A DNA stretch of 64,000 nt. It comes from Granulicella tundricola MP5ACTX9 (GTDB lineage: Bacteria; Acidobacteriota; Terriglobia; Terriglobales; Acidobacteriaceae). The notes under the pieces were generated by a model. The model made no database searches, was not told the origin of the DNA, and saw nothing but the letters and a program-made list of their open reading frames with translations. Numbering within the stretch: the first letter of the stretch is position 1; the number at the start of each line of letters is the position of its first letter. Positions 49,629-57,342 of the stretch are shown in pieces. The position numbers were made by a program, and so were the translations under genes. The stretch lies in NCBI RefSeq assembly GCF_000178975.2, contig NC_015064.1, positions 2,046,001 to 2,110,000 on the forward strand. Direction: 5' to 3'.

Positions 49629-51025
49629 GGGCGGGGTGGGCTGAGGCTCGGCCGTGGCAGACGAATGTGGCGCTGGGGTTGATTGGGCTGGGGATGATTG
49701 CGGTGGCTCGGCAGTTGGTGGTTGAGGAAGACCACTATGTGCTGGGTCATGCGGCGGTTTCTTGTGTGCATTTGGGGCTTTATCTGGCGGCGCTGCTGGT
49801 GGTTTGGCTGCGGCCGGCGAATGTGGATCGGTGGACGTTTGGGGTGATTCTGGTGGTTGCGGTGGCTTGCCGGCTGGTGGTGCTTTTTCCGCCGCCGGTG
49901 GGGTCGACCGATGTGTACCGGTATGCGTGGGATGGGGTGGTGCAGCATGCGCATATCAATCCGTATCGGTATGTGGCGAGTGATCCGGCGCTGGCGGCGT
50001 TGCGGGAGCCGAACCAGGATCTGTATGACAGTATGAATCGGCGGGACTACGCGCATACGATCTATCCGCCGGTGGCGCAGGTGCTGTTTTATTTGATTAC
50101 GTGGATCTCGCCTACGGTGACGGCGATGAAGACGGCGATGATGCTGTTCGAAGGCCTGACCCTGTGGGGGTTGGTGCTGATGCTGCGGGAGATGGGGCTG
50201 CGGCGGGAGCAGGCGATTGTGTATGCGTGGTGTCCGCTGGTGATGTGGGAGCTGGCGGGGGCGGGGCACCTGGATGCTACGGCGATGGCGTTTATCGTGC
50301 TGGCGTTTCTGTTTCGGTACAAGGAGAAGCCGGGGTGGGTGGGGGTGTTCCTGGGGCTGGCTTTTTTGACGAAGTTCTACCCGATCGTGTTGTTTCCGGC
50401 GCTGTACCGGCGGGGGGACTGGAAGATGCCGGCGGTGATCGTGGGGATGACCGTTGGGTTTTATGCGATGTATCTTTCGGTGGGGAAGATGGTGTTCGGG
50501 TTTGCGGGGACGTATGTGCAGGAAGAGGGCATGGAGAGCGGGACGCGGTACTTTCTGCTGAGCCTGGTGCAGCATGTTCCGGGGCTGCATGGGACGCCGA
50601 ATGGGGTTTTCCTGGGGTTTGCGGCGGTGGTGATGCTGGGAGTGACGGTGTGGGCCTGGGTGGTGGCTACGCCGAAGGATGCGAAGCCGATGGCGTTTCT
50701 GCGGCCGGCGTTTGGGGCGGCGATGGCGCTGATGCTGCTGTTCTCTCCACACTATCCCTGGTATGTGGCGTGGCTGGTGCCGTTTCTTTGCCTGATGCCG
50801 AATCTGCCGGTCTTGGCTTATGTCGGCGGGCTGTTTTATCTGTGTACGACTGCGATGGCTGTAGGGTATGGGCCGAAGCAGTATCTGCTGAACGAGTATT
50901 TGTACGGGACGGTGGTTGCCGCCGTTATCATCGAAGTTATTCTGCGGCAGACGCCGTGGACGCGGGGCTGGTTCCTGCCGTCTACGGATGATCTTCCGGT
51001 TCTTTCCAGCGCTGTTGCACCGTAA
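49625..51025 (+). CDS. Membrane glycosyltransferase, polyprenol-sugar dependent (GT87/GT39-like)
   Basis: 466 residues, TTG start at 49625 overlapping the previous stop (TTGA). About 11-12 helices; catalytic-type first loop VGSTDVYRYAWDG (Asp of the DxD/DVYRY motif) followed by INPYRY and RRDYAHTIYPPVAQVLFYLI, a pattern found in polyprenyl-phosphate mannose-type GT-C enzymes, then FLTKFYPIVLFPAL and FSPHYPWYVAWLVPF. It would add a sugar from a lipid-phosphate donor to a periplasmic acceptor. The GT2 at 52949 could make the lipid-linked donor. Acceptor not visible. Confidence 0.8.
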   Translation: MRAGWAEARPWQTNVALGLIGLGMIAVARQLVVEEDHYVLGHAAVSCVHLGLYLAALLVVWLRPANVDRWTFGVILVVAVACRLVVLFPPPVGSTDVYRYAWDGVVQHAHINPYRYVASDPALAALREPNQDLYDSMNRRDYAHTIYPPVAQVLFYLITWISPTVTAMKTAMMLFEGLTLWGLVLMLREMGLRREQAIVYAWCPLVMWELAGAGHLDATAMAFIVLAFLFRYKEKPGWVGVFLGLAFLTKFYPIVLFPALYRRGDWKMPAVIVGMTVGFYAMYLSVGKMVFGFAGTYVQEEGMESGTRYFLLSLVQHVPGLHGTPNGVFLGFAAVVMLGVTVWAWVVATPKDAKPMAFLRPAFGAAMALMLLFSPHYPWYVAWLVPFLCLMPNLPVLAYVGGLFYLCTTAMAVGYGPKQYLLNEYLYGTVVAAVIIEVILRQTPWTRGWFLPSTDDLPVLSSAVAP

Positions 51026-51045
51026 CCCCTGTTGAGGTCTTCCTT

Positions 51046-52179
51046 ATGAGCACACTGCTTCCGATCCTTCCGCCCTCTGATGTTCTTGACGAGAACAAAG
51101 ACGTTTTGACCCCTGAAGCGCAGGCGGCCGAGGAGGAGAAGAACCGCATGCGGCGGTACTTCCAGAAGCCGGAGGAGCAGTTGACTCCCGTGGCTACGCA
51201 GGAGCCTGTGTGTCTTTACCTGGAGACGACGAACCGGTGCAACCTGCTGTGTGTGACGTGTCCGCGAACGTATGAGCAGTTGGAGCCCGAGGCGGATATG
51301 CCGTGGGAGATGTTTACGTCGCTGATCGACCAGTATCCGAATATTGCGCGGGTGGTGCTTCACGGGATCGGCGAGCCGATGCTGGTGAAGGATATTGCGG
51401 AGCGGGTGAAGTACCTGAAGGACCGGAATATCTACGTGCTGTTCAACACGAATGGCACGCTGCTCAATGATAAGAACGGGCGGGCGCTGATCGAGGCGGG
51501 GCTGGATGAGCTGCGGGTTAGCCTGGATGCGGCGGAGTCCGAGGTGTACCAGATGGTGCGCGGGAAGGACTTCTTCGACAAGATCGTGGAGAACGTGAAG
51601 AACTTTACGCGGCTACAGCGGGAGATGAATGCTCCGAAGCCGCGTGTGAGTCTGTGGCTGACGGGGCTGCGGGAGACGGTGGACCAGCTTCCGAACTTCG
51701 TGCGGCTCTCGCATGAGGTTGGGGTGACCGAGGTTTATCTGCAGCGGCTGGTGTTCTTCGATGAGGGATCGAATGGGCTTGCCCGGGCTGAGTCTGCGCT
51801 GTTTGAGCATACGACTGCGGCTGAAGAGGCGATGATCGCGGAGGCGGAGCGTGTGGCTGCGGAGCTGGGGGTGATGTTCTCGGCTTCGGGTGCGGTCGAT
51901 CCGGGTGAGTCGATCCGGATGCAGGCTACGGATTCGCCCTGGTCGTTGTGCCGACGGCCCTGGTCGCTGATGTACATTACTGCGAATGGGCGGGTGCTGC
52001 CTTGCTGTATTGCGCCGTTCTCGATGAAGGGCTATGGGTCGTTTACGCTGGGGGATGCTACGCAACACTCGCTTCGGGATATCTGGAATGGGAGCGAGTA
52101 TCAACGGTTCCGGGATGGGCTGCTTTCCAGTGCGCCGCCGCCGGCTTGTGCGAACTGTGGGTTGCGATGGAGCTTGTAG
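51046..52179 (+). CDS. Radical SAM/SPASM domain protein
   Basis: 377 residues. Radical SAM motif CNLLCVTC (Cys65, Cys69, Cys72; [4Fe-4S]-SAM), VVLHGIGEPML, NTNGTLL and RVSLDAA follow the family. C-terminal SPASM-type: SLCRRPWSLMYITANGRVLPCCIAPF ... YQRFRDGLLSSAPPPACANCGLRWSL, giving extra cysteines for an auxiliary cluster. Such proteins modify peptides, sugars or cofactors. The N-terminal 45 residues are acidic and may be disordered. It lies 20 bp after the membrane glycosyltransferase and before the winged-helix gene. No precursor peptide gene was seen. Confidence 0.88.
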   Translation: MSTLLPILPPSDVLDENKDVLTPEAQAAEEEKNRMRRYFQKPEEQLTPVATQEPVCLYLETTNRCNLLCVTCPRTYEQLEPEADMPWEMFTSLIDQYPNIARVVLHGIGEPMLVKDIAERVKYLKDRNIYVLFNTNGTLLNDKNGRALIEAGLDELRVSLDAAESEVYQMVRGKDFFDKIVENVKNFTRLQREMNAPKPRVSLWLTGLRETVDQLPNFVRLSHEVGVTEVYLQRLVFFDEGSNGLARAESALFEHTTAAEEAMIAEAERVAAELGVMFSASGAVDPGESIRMQATDSPWSLCRRPWSLMYITANGRVLPCCIAPFSMKGYGSFTLGDATQHSLRDIWNGSEYQRFRDGLLSSAPPPACANCGLRWSL

Positions 52180-52235
52180 CTGAATTGATTGACCTTGGAT
52201 TCGCGCGGGGCTAGTCTCACAAAGAGGTGCTTCTT

Positions 52236-52502
52236 ATGTCGATCGATACCCTGACGGTTAAGCTTTTGAGCTCTGTGCTGAAATCTGAGACTCGCAAGAA
52301 GCTTTTTACGATGGTGGCCGGAAGGCGCATCGCCGATATGGACCAGTTGAAGGAAGCGACCTCCGGCAGCGATATCCGTTCCGATCTTGAGGCGCTGGAG
52401 AACGCTGACCTTATTGGAGCAGGACAAGCGAGCGAGAAGTATTATGTGACCGCACGCGGGCTGAAGGTGGCGCGAGATCTTCAAGAGCTCTCGATCGGAT
52501 AA
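52236..52502 (+). CDS. Winged-helix DNA-binding protein (ArsR/MarR-like)
   Basis: 88 residues from the ATG at 52236 (AAAGAGG upstream). Two helices plus wing: LSSVLKSETRKKLFTMVAGRRIADMDQLKEATSGSDIRSDLEALENADLIGAGQASEKYYVTARGLKVARDLQEL. It could regulate the surrounding genes. 56 bp after the radical SAM gene. Confidence 0.75.
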   Translation: MSIDTLTVKLLSSVLKSETRKKLFTMVAGRRIADMDQLKEATSGSDIRSDLEALENADLIGAGQASEKYYVTARGLKVARDLQELSIG

Positions 52503-52506
52503 GAGA

Positions 52507-52959
52507 ATGCTGGTTTTCGATTCCGCGACGACGGCACCCGTTGATGTTGCGGCCTCACATCCTTTCGCGTTTGTCTGGATGACGGTGCTGATGCTGATCC
52601 TGGGTGTTTCCCGGGTGGCGCGGGGAATCAGACCGGCCGTTACGAATGCGAGCTCCTACTTTCATCTGTGGATGTTGGCCTACCTTGTCGTTCTGGGCCT
52701 TCTCATGTCGCTGACGACAGGGATAGCGCTGGTCATCCTTTACGATCCCCATCACTATGGTGAAGCACGGCCTGCATTCGACTGGTTGCCGCAACGGCTG
52801 CTGCCGCTGGCTGCCGGGGCTGCAGGCGTATTGGGGTTCGAATGGCTGTTTCGCAAGTTTACGGTTGGGTTTGGCCAGACCCAGTTCGATCTTCAGGGCA
52901 TGCTGGACGAACTGGTGAATCAAGCAATCGCGGCGACGTTGAAGAAAGATGTTGGGTAG
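52507..52959 (+). CDS. Four-helix membrane protein
   Basis: 150 residues, four membrane helices, 5 bp after the winged-helix gene. C-terminal VGFGQTQFDLQGMLDELVNQAIAATLKKD is cytosolic. Its 3' end overlaps the GT2 gene by 11 bp. Unrecognised. It could serve as a membrane partner or regulator for the glycosyltransferase. Confidence 0.7.
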   Translation: MLVFDSATTAPVDVAASHPFAFVWMTVLMLILGVSRVARGIRPAVTNASSYFHLWMLAYLVVLGLLMSLTTGIALVILYDPHHYGEARPAFDWLPQRLLPLAAGAAGVLGFEWLFRKFTVGFGQTQFDLQGMLDELVNQAIAATLKKDVG

Positions 52960-53659
52960 ATTGGGACAGATTTCGGTCATTATTCCGGCCTTGAATGAGG
53001 CTGAGTCGATTGGGACGGTCGTTGCCGAGATGCCTTGGGGGCTGATTGGGGAGTGCATTGTGGTGGACAATGGCTCGAGCGATGGGACTGGGGAGATTGC
53101 GCGGGCAGCGGGGGCTAGGGTGATTGAGTCTGCGCGGGGGTATGGGGCGGCTTGTCTGGCGGGTTCTAATGCGGCGTTGGCTACGAGCGATGTGCTGGTC
53201 TACATGGATGGGGATGGGTCCGATATCGTGGCGGATATGGAACGGCTGACTGCGCCTATCGTCAATGGGGATGCTGACTTTGTGATCGGGTCGCGGATCA
53301 AGGGGAGGCGGGAGGCAGGGTCGATGCTGCCGAGCCAGGTGTTTGCGGGGTGGCTGGTGGGGACTTTGCTGCGGCTGCTTCAAGGGGTGAAGTATACGGA
53401 TATGGGGCCGTTCCGGGCGATCCGGCGTTCGTCGCTGGAGCAGATGGGGATGAGCGAACTGACGTATGGATGGAACCTGGAGATGCAGATCAAGGCGGCA
53501 CAGTATGGGCTGCGCATCCGGGAGATTACGGTGGACTACCGGTGCAGGATCGGTGGAGTGAGCAAGGTTTCAGGGGACTGGAAGGCTTCGATCAAGGCCG
53601 CGGTGCGGATCATGGAAGTGCTGTTCCGGGTGGGGTTGAAGCGGCGGAGCAGAAGCTAG
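52949..53659 (+). CDS. Family 2 glycosyltransferase
   Basis: 236 residues. GT-A fold: QISVIIPALNEAESIGTVVAEMP, CIVVDNGSSDGTGEIARAAGARV, VYMDGDGSDIVADMERLTAP (DGDGSD metal site), GSRIKGRREAGSMLPSQVFAGW, TDMGPFRAIRR and GWNLEMQIKAAQYGLRIREITVDYRCRIG. The pattern is that of dolichyl/polyprenyl-phosphate sugar synthases without C-terminal membrane helices. It would supply the lipid-linked donor for the membrane glycosyltransferase at 49625. Overlaps its neighbours on both sides (11 and 4 bp). Confidence 0.87.
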   Translation: MLGRLGQISVIIPALNEAESIGTVVAEMPWGLIGECIVVDNGSSDGTGEIARAAGARVIESARGYGAACLAGSNAALATSDVLVYMDGDGSDIVADMERLTAPIVNGDADFVIGSRIKGRREAGSMLPSQVFAGWLVGTLLRLLQGVKYTDMGPFRAIRRSSLEQMGMSELTYGWNLEMQIKAAQYGLRIREITVDYRCRIGGVSKVSGDWKASIKAAVRIMEVLFRVGLKRRSRS

Positions 53660-54288
53660 GCGCGGCTTCTGATTTCAAACACGTCTGCGGCGTTGCTGCG
53701 AATGAGATACGCGAAGACGAGGACATCGAAGAAGAGCAGGATGTAGAAGTTTGTGAGGTCCGATGAGGTCCCTCCCAGGCCGGAGGTGCCGAAGCTGGGT
53801 GAGCTGTTGAGCAGCGTAGCCTTGGCCCAGAGAAGCAAGGTCATGCTGGAGTTGAACATGACGGTACGGCGTGCCCACTTCTGGAGCTGCAGCAGGCCGA
53901 AGCCGGTTGCGGTGATATAGGAACCGAGCAGGAAGAAGAATCCTGGCAGGATATTGGAGCCCTGGCTGGCTGCCTGGAGCACGACGGTGTTGCCGCGGGT
54001 GGCGACGTAGAGGACGGGGTAGAAGATGCTTTGCGGGCCGAGGACGTCGCCTGGATACCAGCGCAGCATGATGGCGGTGAGGAGGAGGACCGTGCCCTTG
54101 AGAATTTGAAAGGTGGCGATGAGTGTGACGCCGATGGGGCGGGGTGCACGCCTTCTGTCCTGCCTGAAGCGCAGGTCGGCGAACTGGCTTTGATCGAAGC
54201 GGGGGCGGTCGGTGTGAGCGGGCACTCGGTCTTCTCCATCTTCAGTATGAGTTGCGCGGCCTGCATCGCCTAGACACGAACGGGTCAT
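53656..54288 (-). CDS. Four-helix membrane protein
   Basis: About 210 residues with a hydrophilic N-terminus (RFDQSQFADLRFRQDRRRAPRP) and four membrane segments starting GVTLIATFQILKGTVLLLTAIML; the start may be downstream of 54288. Its stop overlaps the GT2 stop by 4 bp on the opposite strand. Resembles a small uncharacterised membrane family in Acidobacteria; function unknown. Confidence 0.6.
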   Translation of the reverse strand: MTRSCLGDAGRATHTEDGEDRVPAHTDRPRFDQSQFADLRFRQDRRRAPRPIGVTLIATFQILKGTVLLLTAIMLRWYPGDVLGPQSIFYPVLYVATRGNTVVLQAASQGSNILPGFFFLLGSYITATGFGLLQLQKWARRTVMFNSSMTLLLWAKATLLNSSPSFGTSGLGGTSSDLTNFYILLFFDVLVFAYLIRSNAADVFEIRSRA

Positions 54289-54333
54289 TTACTTCCCTAC
54301 AGGGACGTGTGTGCGGGATCAGCGTGGGGGCTT

Positions 54334-54339
54334 TACAAT
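54334..54339 (+). promoter_or_regulatory. Possible -10 box of the amidase gene
   Basis: TACAAT eight bases before the ATG, which puts the transcription start within a base or two of the start codon, as for a leaderless mRNA. No clear -35 is visible. Confidence 0.4.
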
Positions 54340-54346
54340 TTCGCCT

Positions 54347-56146
54347 ATGAGTGATGAGAAGGTGAGTGCAAAGACACGGCGGGAGTTTCTGGCTGGGGCT
54401 TCGGTTTCCGTGGTGGGTTTAGGGGTGGCGATGGGACAGGCAGCGACGCCGGGTGCACCTCCGGCTTTTGGAACGGCTCCGGCGGTTGGCCCGGAGGTGA
54501 CGGTGGCTACTTTTGCTGAGGCGGAGAAGGTGGTTCAGGCTCCGTTGACGGTGAAGGATAGGGCTGAGGCTGCGGGGAACTGGCGGCAGAGTATGGCGGC
54601 TTTGTATGAGCGTCGGGTGGGGCCGAGGAAGGTGGCGATACCGGATGGGGTTGCGCCTTACTCTGCTACATCCGGACGAGGTTTCCATGGAGACGTGGGC
54701 GTGGCCAATACGAAGTACACGCTTTCGGAAGCGGCGCCCGCACTGCCGGTGACGGATGCTGAGATTGCGTTTGCTCCGGTCTTCACGCTCATGCAGTGGA
54801 TAGCGGGCAAGAAGATTACTTCGGAGCGGCTGACGTCGATCTATCTCGATCGGATCAGGAAGTACAACGGTGAGTTGCGGTGCGTGATTACGGCTACGCC
54901 TGAGATTGCGATGAAGCAGGCCCGGGCTGCGGACGCGGAGATTGCGGCGGGGCGGTATAAGGGGCCGCTGCATGGAATTCCCTGGGGTGGAAAGGATCTG
55001 ATGGATACGGCTGGGATTCGGACGACGTATGGGGCGGATTGCTTTCAGCATCGGGTGCCGGAGAAGGATGCGGCGGTTGTGGCGAAGCTGCATGAGGCTG
55101 GCGCGGTGATGATCGCGAAGCTGAGCCTGGGTGCGCTGGCGCTGAACGATGTCTGGTTTGGCGGGCAGACGATGAATCCGTGGCTGCTTGAGGAGGGGTC
55201 GAGCGGAAGCTCGGCTGGGCCGGGGTCGGCTACGGCGGCGGGGTTGGTGGGGTTCTCGATCGGGTCTGAGACGGGTGGGTCGATTGTGAGCCCGACGATG
55301 CGGTGTGGGGTGAATGGACTACGGCCTACGTTTGGACGTGTGCCGAGGACGGGGGCGATGACGCTGTGCTGGTCCTTGGATAAGCTGGGGCCGATGTGCC
55401 GGTCTGTGCAGGATACGATGCTGCTGCTGCAGGCGATCCATGGGGAGGATGCTGGTGATGTTGCAAGTGTCTCGGCAAGCCTGGCGTATGCTCCCGCGGA
55501 GCCCGTGAAGGGGTTGAAGGTGGGGTACTTTCCGGGGTGGATGAAGGAGGCTCCGGCTACAAATGTGGATCGTCATGCGCTGGAGGTCATCACGAAGCTG
55601 GGGATGACGGCGGTGCCGGTGACGCTGCCGGACTGGCCGTATGGATCGCTGAATACGATTCTGTTTGCGGAGGCTGCGGCGGCGTTCGAGGAGATTACGC
55701 TGGATCATCGGGTGGATCAACTGAAGGCGCAGGTGCCGGATGCGTGGCCGAATACGTTCCGGCAGGCTCGGTTCCTGTCTGCGGTGGACTTTGTGCAGGC
55801 GGACCGGATGCGGCGGATGGTGGCGATGGAGATGGCTCGGGTGATGGGCGAGGTGGATCTGTTGCTGGTGCCTAGCTTGCGGGATGAGATGCTGACGATC
55901 TCGAACAATACGGGGCACCCTTCGCTGACGCTGCGGGCGGGGTTTGTGGAGGTGAACGAGACGCGGAGTGACTGGGCTCCGGGTGGGGAATGGTCTTCCA
56001 AGAAGCTCAAGGCTCCGCACAAGGTGCCGCATGGGGTAACGCTGATTGGGCGGCTGTTCGATGAAGGGACGATTGTGCGGGTGGGGATGGCGATGGAGAA
56101 GGAGTTTGGGGTGAGTGGGGCAGTGCCGCCGGGGTTTGGGGTGTGA
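54347..56146 (+). CDS. Amidase signature family enzyme (Tat-exported)
   Basis: 599 residues from the ATG at 54347; Tat signal KTRREFLAGASVSVVGLGVAMG. Ser-cisSer-Lys triad: Lys216 (WGGKDLMDTAG), Ser289 (GSSGSSAGPGSATAAG), Ser312 (GSETGGSIVSP). N-terminal 120 residues are an extension before the amidase core (about 135-590). Hydrolyses an amide bond in the periplasm; physiological substrate unknown. Alone on its strand, with a short hydrophobic ORF downstream. Confidence 0.88.
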   Translation: MSDEKVSAKTRREFLAGASVSVVGLGVAMGQAATPGAPPAFGTAPAVGPEVTVATFAEAEKVVQAPLTVKDRAEAAGNWRQSMAALYERRVGPRKVAIPDGVAPYSATSGRGFHGDVGVANTKYTLSEAAPALPVTDAEIAFAPVFTLMQWIAGKKITSERLTSIYLDRIRKYNGELRCVITATPEIAMKQARAADAEIAAGRYKGPLHGIPWGGKDLMDTAGIRTTYGADCFQHRVPEKDAAVVAKLHEAGAVMIAKLSLGALALNDVWFGGQTMNPWLLEEGSSGSSAGPGSATAAGLVGFSIGSETGGSIVSPTMRCGVNGLRPTFGRVPRTGAMTLCWSLDKLGPMCRSVQDTMLLLQAIHGEDAGDVASVSASLAYAPAEPVKGLKVGYFPGWMKEAPATNVDRHALEVITKLGMTAVPVTLPDWPYGSLNTILFAEAAAAFEEITLDHRVDQLKAQVPDAWPNTFRQARFLSAVDFVQADRMRRMVAMEMARVMGEVDLLLVPSLRDEMLTISNNTGHPSLTLRAGFVEVNETRSDWAPGGEWSSKKLKAPHKVPHGVTLIGRLFDEGTIVRVGMAMEKEFGVSGAVPPGFGV

Positions 56147-56305
56147 GGTAACGCGAACCACGGAGGGCACAGAGGAGGAGAGAGGGCACGGAGATGAGGT
56201 GTAACCCTGGGGCCGGGGAGTTCGTCTCAAATGGTCATGGTAATAGCTCGGGTGGGGGATGGGATTTGCCGCCGAGATTGCCGATGCTGGGGGTAGGAGA
56301 CTTCT

Positions 56306-56446
56306 ATGAAGATGATGGTGGCGGGGTTGGTCGGGTGGGTTCGATTGGATGTGGTGAAGGATGAACGGGTGAAGGTGGTGGATACGGCGATTACGGTGCT
56401 GGGGACGATGTTGGTGGCTGTTTCGTTTGTGATCTGGAAGGGGTAA
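56306..56446 (+). CDS. Candidate 46-residue membrane protein
   Basis: Start ATG at 56306, GGAGA nine bases upstream, stop TAA at 56444. Sequence MKMMVAGLVGWVRLDVV, a charged loop (KDERVKVVD), then one helix TAITVLGTMLVAVSFVIW and KG. A terminator-like hairpin follows at 56541. Codon choice matches the surrounding G-ending genes. No family recognised; it may be non-coding. Confidence 0.4.
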   Translation: MKMMVAGLVGWVRLDVVKDERVKVVDTAITVLGTMLVAVSFVIWKG

Positions 56447-56540
56447 GGCGTAAGGCGGCAGGATGCGTGTTGCCGGTCCCTGGCGAAAGATTACGGGAAT
56501 AAAAATGGATAAGAACGATCAGAGCGGATTTTGATTTGAG

Positions 56541-56575
56541 AAAGGGCTTCCGGCGGATGCGCGGGAAGCCCTTTT
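56541..56575. terminator. Hairpin between the small ORF and the barrel gene
   Basis: AAAGGGCTTCC ... GGAAGCCCTTTT with an internal GCG/CGC pairing; T run on the plus strand and A/T flank on the other, so it can serve both convergent units. Confidence 0.75.
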
Positions 56576-56610
56576 GTTCGGGGCGCTGATGGTGAGGGTT
56601 GACTCTGGAG

Positions 56611-57216
56611 TTAGAAGCGGGCTGCCAAGCCAGCGGAGGTGCGGATCTTGTCCGTGCTGCTGGTGTCCTGATTGTGGAACTGGAGCCAGTCGGCCTGGGC
56701 GCGGAGGGAGAAGAGGTGGGTGATGGGGACATCCAGGCCGCCGCCGACCGAGTAGGCGAAGGTGGCAGGACGGGTGGAGGTGGTGAAGCCGTTGACGGTG
56801 GTCGAGGATCTGGCGATGACGGTGCCGAAGAGGATGCGGGCGAAGGGGCGGATGTGGCGCGCCGGGAGCAGGACCGAGGGGCCGCCCAGCAGGGTGTAGT
56901 AGCTGGCGGTGGTTTTGATGGTGTTGAGACCGGAGGTCGTGACCGTGGAGGGAAGGTACGAGCCGCTGCCTTCAATGGTGCCGCCGATCCAGCGGGCGGA
57001 GGTGTAGGGGCGCTGAGAGATGGAGACGTCGAAGCCCTTGGCGTTGATGCCGTTGTTATTGGAGCCGGTTGGGAGCAGAGCGGAGTAGCCGCCGAAGATG
57101 TCCCAGGTTGCGGGTGCGGTCTGGGCGAAGCGGGCCTGGGCGCGGAGAGCGGGGGCGGCGAAGAGGGCGACAGCGGCCATGGACGCGGCTACGCGAGCGA
57201 GCTTGATGCTATGCAT
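56611..57216 (-). CDS. Outer membrane beta-barrel protein
   Basis: 201 residues with signal peptide (MAAVALFAAPALRAQA). Alternating hydrophobic strands (TWDIFGGYSALL, GFDVSISQRPYTSARWIGGTIEGSGSYL, YYTLLGGPSVLLPARHIRPFARILFGTVIA, YSVGGGLDVPITHLFSLRAQADWLQF) and a terminal Phe (SAGLAARF) as recognised by the Bam machinery. It resembles OmpA/OprF-like 8-stranded barrels found in Acidobacteria; role unknown. A single gene with a terminator behind. Confidence 0.82.
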   Translation of the reverse strand: MHSIKLARVAASMAAVALFAAPALRAQARFAQTAPATWDIFGGYSALLPTGSNNNGINAKGFDVSISQRPYTSARWIGGTIEGSGSYLPSTVTTSGLNTIKTTASYYTLLGGPSVLLPARHIRPFARILFGTVIARSSTTVNGFTTSTRPATFAYSVGGGLDVPITHLFSLRAQADWLQFHNQDTSSTDKIRTSAGLAARF

Positions 57217-57300
57217 TGGTGTGGGAACCTCAGCTAGAGCGTAGCGGGCTTCAGCTGGGATGACATTCCCCCGATTGGGGGATGGATGGGAACAAATCCT

Positions 57301-57328
57301 GAGGTCCTGGCTTCGCCAGGATGACGGC
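57301..57328 (+). repeat. Hairpin repeat family, GGTCCTGGC variant
   Basis: GGTCCTGGCTTCGCCAGGA with compensating change (TCCTGGC/GCCAGGA versus TTCTGGC/GCCAGAA elsewhere), then TGACGGC. Confidence 0.75.
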
Positions 57329-57342
57329 GCTTGTTTAGTCGA

